Assembly: GCA_043228905.1 (NCBI GenBank)
Contig: JBHGNT010000003.1
Location: 9,114,001-9,178,000, forward strand
Length of the DNA stretch: 64,000 bases
Reading direction: 5' to 3'
Source of the DNA: Azolla caroliniana
Taxonomy: Eukaryota; Polypodiophyta
Part shown: positions 1 to 10,856 of the stretch, in pieces
Position numbering within the stretch: position 1 is the stretch's first letter
Layout: each line of letters starts with the position of its first letter
Program-made: the position numbers and the translations under genes
The notes under the pieces: generated by a model
The model's input: the letters and a program-made list of their open reading frames with translations, nothing else
Databases searched by the model: none
Told to the model about the DNA's origin: nothing

Positions 1-469
1 GCTAACGATCCAGCACACTACGATCCGCCGCATACATAAGAAGAGCTCGAGTGCCTTCTTCACGTTTTCCTTAACAGGTCTCTTGTGCAAGACCCCGCTC
101 TACGTGACGAGCCCGAGAGCTCCTCGGACGATGGCTTGGCAGTAGACTACTGTTCTAACCTACCCTACCTTGGTCCGGCTCGAAGCCGGGAATGTATTCT
201 TCCCCTTGTAATATACATACTCGTATCTGTTTGTGCATATTGGTGTTTGTGGTGGTGTCGGGAGCACAACCCCCCTCTTGCTTCCTGTGCAAAAGAGTCG
301 GTGTCACGCGCATGCTCTCCCTCTCCTTTCTCTCTCTCTCTCTCTCTCTCTCGTGTTCGGTTCCATCCGGGCCGTGTCCGGTGTCGGTTTTCTTGGCGTC
401 CCTCTTCTCCCTCGTCCGAGACCCCCGTGGTCCCGCCGCTTCTACACGCACGTGCGTAGCAACACGACA
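1..469 (+). repeat. G1 gypsy-like element, 5' LTR (left-truncated by window)
   Basis: From about position 77 this stretch matches the second G1 LTR copy (11465-11736 and 12175-12222). Shared landmarks are the CAAGACCCCGCTCT block, the CTCGAAGCCG block and the terminal block ending in GTAGCAACACGACA. The first ~76 bases align only weakly and may be diverged or foreign. This copy has about 80 bp, including a CT microsatellite near 331-351, that the 3' LTR lacks. The LTR start lies left of the window. Confidence 0.7.
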
Positions 470-473
470 TATT

Positions 474-490
474 TGGTGAACCCAATGTGA
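474..490 (+). other. Putative primer-binding site of G1
   Basis: TGGTGAACCCAATGTGA starts 4 bases after the LTR end at 469. A TGG start right behind an LTR is what a tRNA-CCA primer needs. I cannot name the tRNA with confidence. Confidence 0.5.
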
Positions 491-506
491 AGGGCGGCAA
501 GGGAGA

Positions 507-1373
507 ATGGAGCTGGAAGAAGACGACTTCGTGCAACTTTTTGTCGAAGCGGTGAGGGAGTTTGGACGAGCAACAACAAGATGAGAGACGGCGCAACAAG
601 CGGTTGAGCGAGTGGTCGAAAGAGTCAACCGTTTCAACGGGGACAAAGTCCCATTTTACTTGGAAGCCTACAACGCGGAAATGGAGGAGCGAGATGTAGC
701 CGAGGCGTTGAGGCTGGAGTTCTTCTGTCGGGTCGTCGTCGTCCGTATACACGCGGAAGTGAAGGAGCTCCGAGAAGCTCATAGTTCGTGGGAGGCCTTC
801 GAAGAGGCGCTCCTGCAGGCATATGGGGGACGACGGAAGAGCCGGGGACGACGCGGCTTCGACCAGTGGGTAACATCGGCAAAGACCCATCGGGGCGCAA
901 TGAAGGCGTTCCGAGAGTTCGAGTGATGGCTTGCTCGGCTCCCGGAGCGGGAAACAGGTTTGGTGGGGGTGGACAAAGTCTTGTTGTTCGTTAAGTCGAT
1001 CGACCGAGCGGAATGGGAGGCCATTGGGATTGAGCTCGAAGACGAGGACGGAGCGAATGGCCTCACCAAGGACTGGTCGAAGGTCAGAAGGGTATGCCAA
1101 CGACTAGATGACGAGCGAGCCGAGAAGGCTAAGGGGAAGGCGCGCGATGGCGGCCATCACAGCGGGAAGAGGCCGAACGGCAAAGAGAGTCAGAAAGGCT
1201 CCGCTTCGCGGCAAAAATTGCGGAGGCGTACGCAACTCTTGAGGCAATGCTCGAGGAAGAGGAAAGATCGAGGCCACAAGCCGACGCCGAGGAGACGAAC
1301 TTGCCCCACGAGATGGCAGGAGATTGGTACGACGGTGCCACGGGAGAGGGTGCAGAACAAAACACCCTCTTGA
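507..1373 (+). pseudogene. G1 gag pseudogene
   Basis: One frame runs from ATG 507 and is broken by in-frame TGA codons at about 582-584 and 924-926. It is rich in Glu, Arg and Val, with a helical region (RVNRFNGDKVPFYLEAYNAE near 622-681) and a downstream block LLFVKSIDRAEWEAIGIELE. That layout is seen in gypsy gag proteins of plants. I see no zinc knuckle. No protease, reverse transcriptase or integrase follows before the 3' LTR, so G1 looks like a gag-only, non-autonomous element. The identification rests on position behind LTR and PBS plus general resemblance, not on a diagnostic motif. Confidence 0.55.
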
Positions 1374-3675
1374 CTTGCGGAGATAGAATGACTGAGGACG
1401 AGGCCGAGATACTGATCGCAGAATCGGAATGTTGGGACCGGCGATTTCGGGCACGTCAGCCCGAAACTCCGGACATAGGAGAAGCAAGGCTAGGTGGGGC
1501 TTGCGTGATCGGTAAGAAGACGACCACCGACCACGAGGAGCCGGTGGCTACAGACAAGGGCGTAAAATAGACGGGCGATTCTTCGCGTCTTCCCACACTT
1601 GCTCCCGAGTTGATGGCAATCGGGCCCGAGTGCTCACATGAGTCCCAAGAGGAGGAAGGCAGCGGCGTGAGACCGAGAATCATTGGCGAGACGATACGGG
1701 GAAGGAACGAACAAGAGCCCTCGGGACCAAATCCGGAGAACTCGGCATTCGGGCCCTTACGCCCATGTGAGACCGAGGAGATGGATGACGGTATCGAGGA
1801 GTCCTGGCACGATGCTAGCGAAGATGGATGGGAAATGGCCCGCGAAGAGGTCGAAGAAGCAACCAAGAAACAACCCGACTGGGGACCGAACCACGCAGCG
1901 CTCCGATTTGGGTGGAGCGCCATCCGGTCGTGGATTGTTCGACTGGGGCCAGAATCGGCATGAGGGTGCCGATATGGGAGAGGGTGCGGAACAAGCCGCC
2001 CTCTTTTACATGGGGACAAAGACCAACCAGGCGAAGGTCGAGAATCGAAAAGAAGGTGATCAAGGGTTCGGAACGAGTCCGACAAGGTCAGCATCAGAGC
2101 CGAAACTCCGGACATTGGAGAATCAAGCCCAAGCGGGGCTTGGTTGATCACAGAGCGGATACTTTCCACCGACACCATTAAAAGGGTCGGTGGCCCTGGA
2201 CGAGTCACCGAAATACGTTATGAAATCGGTTACCCCGCATCTTGTCCGGAGACTTTAGCAGTTCAGCTGACAAGGCAACATGAGACCAAAAGAGATGGAA
2301 GATGGAGATGGGAGCAAAGCGAGGAGAGTGACGATGAGTTAGGGAGAAGTGCAAGGGATGAAGCGGAGAACGAAGTCCGGTCCTACGGAGATCCTCCCAT
2401 CGATCTGGCTATCGGCCCGAGTGCCAGTGTGAGTCCTATAGGAGAGATCGGTGGCAACAGGAGAACGGGACCCGACAATCCAGAGACGGACATACCCAGA
2501 TGAGAACCGGGTGGAATGGACTTCCGGAAAAATGATCCGGAAGAGAGGAGAGAGCAGGCCTACGAAGAGGCCGGGAGCACGGTACGTCGGTACCATGGGG
2601 GAGGGTGTGGAGCGAGCCACCCTCTCGACTTGCGGACAAAGACGACCCGAGATAAGGTTCGGAGACGAAACAGAGGCCCGAGGAGGATCCTTCACATCGA
2701 TTCTAGAGACTTCGGCAGTTGGCCCGAGAGCCGGCATGAGACCTAGAGTGACAATCGGTGGCGGTGAGGGGACGAAGGCAAAGAATTGCGGATGGGCGGT
2801 TTGCGGAGATCCTCACACCGATTCGGTTGTCGGCCCAAGTGCCGGCGTGAGTCCTATAGGAGAGATCGGTGGAGGCAAGCGGACCAACAGAAGATGCCGA
2901 CGCGAAGGTTGGGAAAACGGCAAGCGGTTAGTTGCAACCTTACACACACCGATTCAAGAGACTCCGGCGGTCGGCCCGAGAGCCCACGTGAGACCTAGAG
3001 TAAGGAATGGTGGCGGCGTCAAGGTGGGCAACCGAAGACAACCGAAGGGGAGGTCTACAGAGATCCTCACACCGATCCGACGATCGGCCCAAGTGCCAGC
3101 GTGAGTCCTATAGGAGAGATCGGTGGAGGCAAACGTAACCAGCAGAAGATGCCGACGCGAAGGTCGGGAAAACGGCAAGTGGTTAGCTGCGACCTTACAC
3201 ACACCGGTTCAAGAGACTCCGGTGGTCGGCCCGAGAGCCCATGTGAGACCTAGAGTAAGGAATGGTGGCGGCGGCAAGACGGGCAACCGAAGGCAGAAGG
3301 GGAGGTCCCACGAAGATCCTCACATTGATTCGGCGGTTGGCCCGAGTGCCGACATGAGTCCTATAGGAAGGGACGGTGGTGGCAGGTGAACGTGATCGGA
3401 CGACGGAAAGCAGAGCGAAAGGAGGAATGAGGTTGGCGAGGCGACCACGAACCAAACACGGACTCGACAGGCAAGATCGGCAAGACAAAGATCAGACGCG
3501 CTTGGTACACGAGTCGGTGACCTAACAAAACGAAGGCCCCAGAAGGATCGTTCACACCTGCCCGAAGACCCCAACTGTTCGGCTGACGTGACAATGTGAG
3601 ACTGAGGGTAATGGAAGGTGGCGGCAAGGGGACAAAGGCAGCAAGGGGACAGAGGGACCGACCAACCAAGGTGTT
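1374..3675 (+). repeat. Degenerate GC-rich repeats in the G1 internal region
   Basis: Variants of two motifs recur: GGCCCGAGTGCC..GTGAGTCCTATAGG and CGGCCCGAGAGCC..GTGAGACC, with AGATCCTCACACCGATTC between them. They appear near 1620, 1760, 1960, 2400, 2700, 2830, 2970 and onward. Many short frames open on both strands, but none has a recognisable domain. I read this as non-coding spacer of a pol-less retroelement. Confidence 0.6.
2803..3389 (+). repeat. ~250-bp direct tandem repeat, about 2.3 copies
   Basis: Units start at about 2803, 3058 and 3308, each with GATCCTCACA followed by a CCGATTC-like block. The first two units are near-identical over their length, including the AGAAGATGCCGACGCGAAGG and CGGGCAACCGAAG-type segments. 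The third is cut after about 80 bp. Confidence 0.8.
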
Positions 3676-4055
3676 ACGTTGTCGTGAAGATTTTCGGCAA
3701 TAGTGTGAAAATCCCATAAAACGTACGAAATCGAGTATGAATCACGTAGTACAATAATTGTGAAGATAACATTTTAAATAGATTTAATATCTAAGTACAA
3801 AATGATGGAGGTTTCGAATGCACTTTATTACACGAGAAACGGACAACTAAATGTCAAGATATGAGGGTATAAAGTTTGTAAAAGGAAAGGAGAAAATTGT
3901 GAGATATCCCACATAGGCACGACAAATACAACTCTCATCATATATAAGGTGGAACAAAAGATATTATCTTTGTGTCTATGTGTGGAGCATAGAGAGTTCA
4001 AGGTAACTTGAACTAATAGTGGAGGTGGGCTAGCTACTCGTAAAGGGTTTTGGCC

Positions 4056-4391
4056 AACCAAAATCGGACCGACGATGGAGCCGGTGATCCGGCGGCATCC
4101 AGCGAGGCACCGGTAACCGACGACATCCAGCGGCGGCACCGGTAACCGACGGCATCCAGCGACGACACCGGTAACCGACGACATCCGGCGATGCACCGGT
4201 ATCCGGCGACGGCAATGGTAACCAACCAAAATCGGACCGACGATGGAGCCGGTGATCCGGCGGCATCCAGCGAGGCACCGGTAACCGACGACATCCAGCG
4301 GCGGCACCGGTAACCGACGGCATCCAGCGACGACACCGGTAACCGACGGCATCCGGCGATGCACCGGTATCCGGCGACGGCAACGGTAACC
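4056..4391. repeat. 168-bp tandem repeat (2 copies) built of ~30-bp subrepeats
   Basis: AACCAAAATCGGACCGACGA occurs at 4056 and again at 4224, exactly 168 bp apart, and the two units are almost identical. Each unit contains about four ~30-bp degenerate subunits of the form CGACATCCAGCG..GGCACCGGTAAC. The periodic open frames on the - strand follow from the repeat and are not treated as genes. Confidence 0.85.
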
Positions 4392-4463
4392 AACGACATC
4401 CGGCGATGGTATCCGGCGACTAGATAAATAAATATATAAATATATATACATATTTACATGTAC

Positions 4464-4535
4464 AAGGAGGGCAAGTAAGGATTCAAACCTTGCACCTCCA
4501 AGTTAGGAGTCAATTGGCTTACCATTAAGCCATGC
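4464..4535 (-). other. tRNA-like sequence (box A + box B) inside LTR M
   Basis: On the - strand TGGCTTAATGG (4522-4532) fits the pol III box A consensus TRGYNNARNGG. GGTTTGAATCC (4479-4489) is box B with one C-to-T change. Their order and spacing are tRNA-like. No clean cloverleaf is evident, so this is a tRNA-derived or SINE-like relic and not a functional tRNA gene. Confidence 0.5.
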
Positions 4536-4994
4536 TATTTAGTTGAAATTATATTTCTATCATTGTACTTTTACATGTAAATTCTCATACATGAGAACTA
4601 AAATGAGTGACATGGTTATCATGCACCACATGTAATACATAAGCGCCAAATGGCAAACATGCAATTTATGCATGTCTTGTACCCTCACAGGCATCATATG
4701 CATGAGAGCATCTATAAAAGAGGGAAGGGGGAGAAGAAAAAACATGGTTTTTTTTATTATGAAATTAAGAAGAAGAAATTCGTTATCAAATTGATGGTGT
4801 AACTTGTTTCTTAAATCCAAAGATAAAAAGTTCAATCGATCTTTCTCAATCGTTTAATCTCAACTTCTCTCTTTCCCAATCTATCTTAAGTACTTTCTCG
4901 CCAAAGCTTGTATCGACTCTAAATCCTTCTGGTCTAGAACCCCGGCGGTTCCGCCTCATGATCCGCGTGTAGTGACGGATCTTCACGACAACGT

Positions 4995-5763
4995 GAAAGA
5001 AGGAGGCCATGTGGGCCAGGACGCGGCAAGGGTGATCTTCCGGTAAGCTGTCGGGAACACCCAATAAAGGAGCGGTGTGCCGAGCCGGAAAGGGCACACC
5101 CGAAAGCAGAACGAAGGGCGTGCGTGTGGCCACCGAGGGCCAAAGCAAAGCACGGGTACGGGACGGTGCTCGGCACAGATGGTGCCGAGCAAGGAAGGCG
5201 GAAGACGGCACACAGCGGTGTCGGGAACGAGAACACGGGCACACATAAGCATGCTACACAGAATGGAGACCGGAACAAGGTAGATGGCCGGAGAGGGATC
5301 CTCCACACCGGGTCCCGGAGACCTTGGCAGTTTGAGCCGACGCGGCATCGTAAGACCAAGGAGAAGGAAGGTGGCAGCGAGGGGACGACAGTAAGCGGAA
5401 AGCTCCAAACCGGTGGCAGCAACGCAAAATGAAAGTGGCCAAGCGGGCTACCAAGAGGAGTTCCTCAAGCGGAGGACACCGCGTATCTGAAGGAAAGAGA
5501 TGTGTGCATGTGGTCGAAAGAAGGGCCAACAAAGGGGCACGCATACTACGGGATCGCGGCAGACGACCTATTGACGGGTCGAATGAGCCTACGGAGAAGC
5601 GAGCGGCACGAAGATGAACCAGACCTGGGCGACCTGGATAGCGAGGACGACCGGTTCAGAGCGAATGGCGATCTGGAGGAAGAAGGGTGAGCGCGGGCCG
5701 GTCTTCTCCGGCAAGAGTCTAGTTTGGCGCATACCGGTGGATGCGCGGTTAGGTGGGGGCGGA
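4995..5763 (+). other. Remainder of G1 internal region to the polypurine tract
   Basis: GC-rich sequence continues the degenerate repeats (GGATCC near 5298, TTGGCAGTTTGAGCCGACG near 5324). Short frames at 5429-5690 are Arg/Asp-rich and match no domain I know. The stretch ends in purine-rich GGTGGGGGCGGA, a plausible polypurine tract directly before the LTR start TGTCATGG at 5764. Confidence 0.5.
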
Positions 5764-6140
5764 TGTCATGGAGAAAACCGTCCCTAGGCGGAATCAGAGA
5801 ATATCGGGAGAATCGACGGAGTGCATCATGTGTACTCACCCTTGTGTAAATGTGTGAATAATAGGGGGGCCTTTATGGCACCGAGTAGGAGTCAAGTCGG
5901 GACAAAGAATCCCATGTAAATCGGGATTTATCCCACATTGTAACGCATCTCTCTCCTTGTTCTATAAAAGGAAGGGATGGTCCCTTGTGAAGGGGTTGCC
6001 CATTTTTGTGCTAGAGGGTATACCGTTAGATTAGGGTTAGGCGGTTCTATCTTGGTAGTTTCTTTTTTTGTTTTCTCTTCTTCCTCTTCTTCTTCGTCGT
6101 CGTGAGGGTTGAGAGTTCGTGTCTGTTCAGGGTTTGCTTC

Positions 6141-6743
6141 TGTAAGGAATAGACCCTTCTATTCACCTTCACCACTCGGCCACAACCGAGTAAGCGCGAA
6201 TCAATGGAGCAGAAAATAGGAACCACAAAGAGAAACAAAACGCGAGTACACAGGGATTAACGTGGAAAACCCTAGACGGGAAAAACCACGGGAGTACAAG
6301 ACTCCAAACCAACACTATACAGAGAAGTATACAATGGCGAGCTGCAAGGCGACGACCTTGAGCTCGCTGTCTTCGCCACAGGCGGCGGTATTACACAGAG
6401 GCGTCGACCTCTTCCTCTCTCACGCTCTATCTCTCTCACGGCTGCTCTCTCTTCACTCCTCTAAAGTGGGAAAACAGAAAAATGAGAAGCAACAGTAAAA
6501 CTGTTTGCCCTAAGTCATATTTATACACATATGACTTTGGGGCTATTTACAACTATAGCCTCAAGGGCCCTTGGCAAACATATTCACAGATATGTCCCCG
6601 CATCCGGATCTCGCTTCGGGTACATTCGTCATCCGGCTCCGAAGCCGGGGTCTTCATCATCCGGTTCCGAAACCGAAACCGGGCTTGTCGGCATTCATCT
6701 CCGATATCCGACCATCCCATCCGAAGGGACCGTAATCCCAACA
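6141..6743 (-). repeat. Copia A1 3' LTR
   Basis: Bounded TGTAAGGAAT..AATCCCAACA as written on the + strand. In element orientation it begins TGTTGGGATTACGG. 603 bp, matching 10857-11459. Confidence 0.95.
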
Positions 6744-6757
6744 AACTCCCCCTTCAC
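6744..6757 (-). other. Copia A1 polypurine tract
   Basis: Element-strand GTGAAGGGGGAGTT abuts the 3' LTR. It overlaps the TGA stop codon of the polyprotein at 6754-6756. Confidence 0.85.
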
Positions 6758-9700
6758 TTCGGCATGGGATGTCTCTCCAATCCGATCCTCTTCCGGCATG
6801 CTTCCAGCTTGTCGGGTGTGAGCACCTTGGTCAGCATATCCGACCCGTTCTCGTCTGTGTGGATCTTCGTCAGCACGAACTCCTTGTCTTCTATCCTTTC
6901 CCGGATCCAGTGATATCTTCGCTGGATGTGCTTCGTCCGGGAGTGATAGGCCGCGTTCTTTGCAAGGTGGATTGCACTCTGACTGTCGCAGTAGAGTCGG
7001 TACTCCTCCTGCCGGATACCGAGCTCTCTAATGAAGTCCTTCATCCATATTATTTCCTTGCCGGCTTCAACAGCCGCCATGTACTCCGCCTCCGTGGTTG
7101 ACAACGCAACCGTCTTCTGCAGCCTCGACTGCCATGAAACAGCTCCCCCTGCATACGTCATCACATACCCTGATGTGGACCGGCTGGTATCTGCATCAGC
7201 CGACATATCCGAATCGGTGAAACCGTCGAGTTCGGGTTTACTGGAGCCGAATCGGAGGCACACGTTTGCCGTGCCCTTCAGGTATCGGAGTATCCACTTG
7301 GCCGCGTTCCAATGCTCTTTGCCGGGATTGCTCATGTACCGGCTCACCACTTCGACTGCGTATCCAATGTCCGGTCTTGTACACACCATTGCGTACATCA
7401 AGCTTCCGACGGCAGAGGCATATGGCACTTTCATCATGTCCTCCTTCTCAGCCTTTGTCTTGGGGCTTTGCTTGCTGGACAGCTTGCAGTTTGCCGGGAG
7501 GGTCGATCCGACCGGTCTTGCTTCCGACATGTTGAACCGGTGAAGCACCTTCGTCACGTACTTCTCCTGTGACAGCCACAACTGCTTCTTCTTCCGGTCC
7601 CGGATGATGTGCATCCCTAGTATTTGCCTCGCCGGACCTAGGTCCTTCATTGAGAAGGTTCGGTGAAGAGCCTTCTTCAGCATCTGTATCTTGACCTGGT
7701 TCCGTCCGACGATCAACATGTCGTCCACGTACAGGAGGAGTATTAGAAAGTCTCCTCCTTTGAATTTCTTCACAAACACGCAGTGGTCGGACTGCGTTTT
7801 GAGGTACCCTTCGTCGGTCATGAAGGAGTCGAACTTCCGGTACCATTGCCGGGGAGCCTGCTTCAGTCCGTAAAGGCTCTTCTTCAGCCGGCATACCAGG
7901 TGCTCCTTCCCTTTCTTCTCGAATCCTTCCGGTTGCTGCATGTAGATCTCTTCTTCGAGGTCACCGTGAAGGAATGCCGTCTTCACGTCCATCTGTTCTA
8001 CCTCGAGGTCCATGCTAGCCGCTATGCCCAGCACCGTCCGGATGGAGGTCATCTTCACTACCGGGGCAAATATCTCGTCGAAGTCGACGCCCTTCTTCTG
8101 CTGAAACCCCTTCACCACGATCCTGGCTTTGTATCTCGGGGGGTTTCCGGCATCTCCCGGTTTCAGCTTGAACACCCACTTGTTTCGAAGTGCCCGCTTT
8201 CCTTTCGGCAACTCCACAAGTTCATATGTGTGGTTCTCATGCAGGGAATCCATCTCGTCCTGCATGGCACTCAACCACCTGCGGCTCTGGGTGTCATGTT
8301 TTGCTTCTTCAAAGCTCTCCGGCTCCCCCTCGTCGGTTAGCAGCACGTGCTCTGGTTCCGGAAATCTCCGGGGGGCCCTTCTCTCTCTTAGAGGATATCT
8401 CCGTTCCGAAGCTTCGGTAACTGGTTCTTCCGATTCTTCTTCATCCGAATCCATTTCGGGATCGGGGCCGGTTCCGGTATCATTTTCGTCTTCTTCGGCC
8501 GGTTCGGTTTCTTCACCGTCTTCGGCCGGATCCTCGAGTGCTAACCGGTCCCTTGCCGGTCGGGACTGCTCCTCGTAGAGTTTATCCTCACCGGTCGACT
8601 TGGAGCTCTTCATCTTCTTCTCCGACTCCCAGTCGGCGAGTGTCTTGTCCTCCATGAAGACGATATCTCGACTCCTGAATATCTTCTTGTCGACCGGGTC
8701 CCATACTCGGTAGCCGAACTCGTCGTCGCCGTATCCGAGGAATATGCATGGCCGGGTCTTTGGATCTAGCTTTCCTCTCCGGTCCTTTGCCACATGCACG
8801 TATGCGAGACACCCGAACACCTTCAGATGCCGGTAGGATACTTCCCTACCGGTCCACACTCTGTGCGGCGTGTCTCCGCCCAAAGGTACTGAGGGTGATC
8901 TGTTTATCACGTATGTCGCCGTCGACATCGCCTCAGCCCAAAAACCCTTGGGTAATTCCGCATGCGCCAGCATACTCCGGACCCTCTCCATTATGGTCCG
9001 GTTCATCCTCTCGGCCAGCCCGTTCAGTTCCGGCGTCTTCGGCACAGTAAACTCGAGCCGAATTCCCTTCGAGCGACAGTACTCCTGGAACTGCCCCCGG
9101 TATTCCCCTCCGTTATCCGCTCGTATCGCTTTCAGCTTCTTGCCGGATTCCCTTTCCACTCTCGCGTGGAGTTCTTTGAAGACGCACAACACTTGGTCCT
9201 TTGTCTTCAACGGTGCCGTCCACAGCTTCCGGCTGTGGTCATCAATGAATGTCACGAAGTACTGGGCTCCGCCATGTGACTTCGTTTCTACCTGACACAC
9301 ATCAGTATGCACCAACTCCAATGGTGCGCTACGTCTCGTCGGTGGCCTTGAGTGGAAGGAGGCTTGGTTCTGCTTACCGGCCAGGCAATCGGTGCACTTC
9401 TCCAGGTGCACGTGCTTCACTGGAATAAGGTTGTCTTCTGCAAGCCTCTTCATCCCCTTCTCACTCATGTGGCACAGTCTTTTGTGCCACAGCTCACCGG
9501 CAGTGTCGGCTGCCACATTCAGCTCTTCCGGACATAACCAGGCATTCATCAGGTACAATGTGTTGACCTTCCGGGCCCGAGCCACTATCAAGCTCCCCTT
9601 GCTGAACTTCATGACACCGTTCCGGATGCTACCCGTGTAGCCTTCATCATCTAGCCTCCCGGCCGAAATCAGGTTCAGTCGGACCTCCGGAACGTGTCGG

Positions 9701-10836
9701 ACATTCTTCAGCAGCATTTTGCATCCGGTCGGGGTTGTCAACCACACGTCTCCTATGCCGGCAATCCGGCACGTACCTTCGTTTCCCATCCGAACACAGC
9801 CATGCTCGCCGGCTGTGTAGGATGAGAAGTATCTTCTCTCCGGGGTCAGGTGGAACGATGCTCCGGAATCGACCACCCAGGTCGTCTCATCGCCGGCAAT
9901 GTTTAGTTCACCTTCTTCGGTGATGAGCATGATCTCCTCTTCACTTGCCGCAAGTGCCGTCGTTCCTTTCCGGTCCTGTCCTCGCCGATCCGAACCATTT
10001 CGGTCCGTGGCTCCCCGGTATGCACCGTTTCTCTCCGGTGACTTCTTCGAATCGGTGTCGTCGGCTCCGTTGTCTTTTCGGTAATGCCGACAATTCTTTC
10101 GGAAGTGCCCCGGCTTCCCACAGTGGAAGCATGTGGGTCTTCCTCTTGACTGCGACCGGGTCCCCGACTTCTCCCGTCTTTGCGGACTCCGGTTCCATTG
10201 TCTTCCCCGTTCCGATTCGGTAAGCAGCGCCTTCGAGTCGGAGACCGGTTCTTTATCTCTCCGACGCGCTTCTTCGTTCAAAATACTTGTCTTTACCGTT
10301 TGTAGGGACAAGTTATCTTCGGTGCAGGAGGTGCTGAGAGTCACCACCAAGTTCTCCCAGCTTTCCGGCAATGTACACATCAGAATGATGGCTTGCATTG
10401 CGTCCTCCAGCGGGAACTTGATCGCCGCAAGCTGGTTCACAAATCCCATGAACGTGCTTACGTGTTCCACCATACTCTCGCCGTCCCGGTACTTGAGGTT
10501 CACTATCTTCCTCATCAGGGAGGTCCGGTTCAACGCATTCTTCCTCTCGTAGAGGCCCGACAGCTTCCGCCACATCTCATATGCGTTGGTGTCGTTCGCC
10601 ACATGTTGTAGAACGCTCACGTCGACGTATTGCCGAATGGTTGCAACGGCTTTCCGGTTCAGAAGCCTCCATTCCGACTCAAGTACCCCCTTCGGTATTT
10701 CCGACCTGTCAATCGGTTCGTACAGGTCCCGAACAATCAGAAGATCCTCCATCTTGATCTTCCAGTCGGCGTAATTCTGTGCATTCAACACCATCATCCC
10801 CGGCTGCCCGCTGCCGCCGCCTTCCATTTTCTGCAA
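6754..10836 (-). CDS. Copia A1 gag-pol polyprotein (1360 aa, intact)
   Basis: Single frame in the order gag, protease, integrase, RT, RNase H, which is diagnostic for Ty1/copia. Residues about 50-190 form the UBN2-type gag. A CCHC knuckle CFHCGKPGHFRKNC lies at 236-249, and the aspartic protease motif DSG at 323-325. The GAG-pre-integrase zinc site has H451, H456, C481 and C484. The integrase core acids are D512, D574 and E609. The RT motif YVDD is at 1036-1039 (codons 7720-7731). RNase H has STTEAEY near 1246-1252 and a later CDSQSAIHL. An acidic linker (765-810) separates integrase from RT. The start follows the PBS by only a few bases and is the first ATG; a second Met lies 3 residues on. 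All catalytic motifs are present, so the product could drive its own copying. Tork/Tnt1-like by general appearance. Confidence 0.95.
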   Translation of the reverse strand: MQKMEGGGSGQPGMMVLNAQNYADWKIKMEDLLIVRDLYEPIDRSEIPKGVLESEWRLLNRKAVATIRQYVDVSVLQHVANDTNAYEMWRKLSGLYERKNALNRTSLMRKIVNLKYRDGESMVEHVSTFMGFVNQLAAIKFPLEDAMQAIILMCTLPESWENLVVTLSTSCTEDNLSLQTVKTSILNEEARRRDKEPVSDSKALLTESERGRQWNRSPQRREKSGTRSQSRGRPTCFHCGKPGHFRKNCRHYRKDNGADDTDSKKSPERNGAYRGATDRNGSDRRGQDRKGTTALAASEEEIMLITEEGELNIAGDETTWVVDSGASFHLTPERRYFSSYTAGEHGCVRMGNEGTCRIAGIGDVWLTTPTGCKMLLKNVRHVPEVRLNLISAGRLDDEGYTGSIRNGVMKFSKGSLIVARARKVNTLYLMNAWLCPEELNVAADTAGELWHKRLCHMSEKGMKRLAEDNLIPVKHVHLEKCTDCLAGKQNQASFHSRPPTRRSAPLELVHTDVCQVETKSHGGAQYFVTFIDDHSRKLWTAPLKTKDQVLCVFKELHARVERESGKKLKAIRADNGGEYRGQFQEYCRSKGIRLEFTVPKTPELNGLAERMNRTIMERVRSMLAHAELPKGFWAEAMSTATYVINRSPSVPLGGDTPHRVWTGREVSYRHLKVFGCLAYVHVAKDRRGKLDPKTRPCIFLGYGDDEFGYRVWDPVDKKIFRSRDIVFMEDKTLADWESEKKMKSSKSTGEDKLYEEQSRPARDRLALEDPAEDGEETEPAEEDENDTGTGPDPEMDSDEEESEEPVTEASERRYPLRERRAPRRFPEPEHVLLTDEGEPESFEEAKHDTQSRRWLSAMQDEMDSLHENHTYELVELPKGKRALRNKWVFKLKPGDAGNPPRYKARIVVKGFQQKKGVDFDEIFAPVVKMTSIRTVLGIAASMDLEVEQMDVKTAFLHGDLEEEIYMQQPEGFEKKGKEHLVCRLKKSLYGLKQAPRQWYRKFDSFMTDEGYLKTQSDHCVFVKKFKGGDFLILLLYVDDMLIVGRNQVKIQMLKKALHRTFSMKDLGPARQILGMHIIRDRKKKQLWLSQEKYVTKVLHRFNMSEARPVGSTLPANCKLSSKQSPKTKAEKEDMMKVPYASAVGSLMYAMVCTRPDIGYAVEVVSRYMSNPGKEHWNAAKWILRYLKGTANVCLRFGSSKPELDGFTDSDMSADADTSRSTSGYVMTYAGGAVSWQSRLQKTVALSTTEAEYMAAVEAGKEIIWMKDFIRELGIRQEEYRLYCDSQSAIHLAKNAAYHSRTKHIQRRYHWIRERIEDKEFVLTKIHTDENGSDMLTKVLTPDKLEACRKRIGLERHPMPK

Positions 10837-10841
10837 CAGTC

Positions 10842-10853
10842 GCTCTGATACCA
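10842..10853 (-). other. Copia A1 primer-binding site
   Basis: Element-strand TGGTATCAGAGC is complementary to the 3' end of plant initiator Met-tRNA. It sits 3 bases inside the 5' LTR (10857-11459). Confidence 0.95.
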
Positions 10854-10856
10854 GTT

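Larger units (their letters stand above)
3680..4990. mobile_element. LTR M: solo LTR-like insertion in G1 with 4-bp TSD
   Basis: It begins TGTCGTGAAGAT and ends ATCTTCACGACA, a 12-bp perfect terminal inverted repeat. It is flanked by ACGT on both sides (3676-3679 and 4991-4994). A TATA-like ATATATAAGG lies near 3941. No retroelement protein is encoded, so it is best read as a solo LTR of about 1.3 kb. It carries a 168-bp tandem repeat and a tRNA-like stretch, entered separately. Confidence 0.7.

Noticed and set aside
85-1100. Overlapping + and - strand frames in the G1 LTR and gag
   Set aside because: Shadows of LTR sequence and of the gag frame; the GC-rich DNA has few stops in any frame.
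3828-4451. Three overlapping - strand frames with perfect internal repeats (VTGVVAGCRRLPV-like)
   Set aside because: Produced by the 168-bp tandem repeat having a length divisible by 3; no start context or family support.
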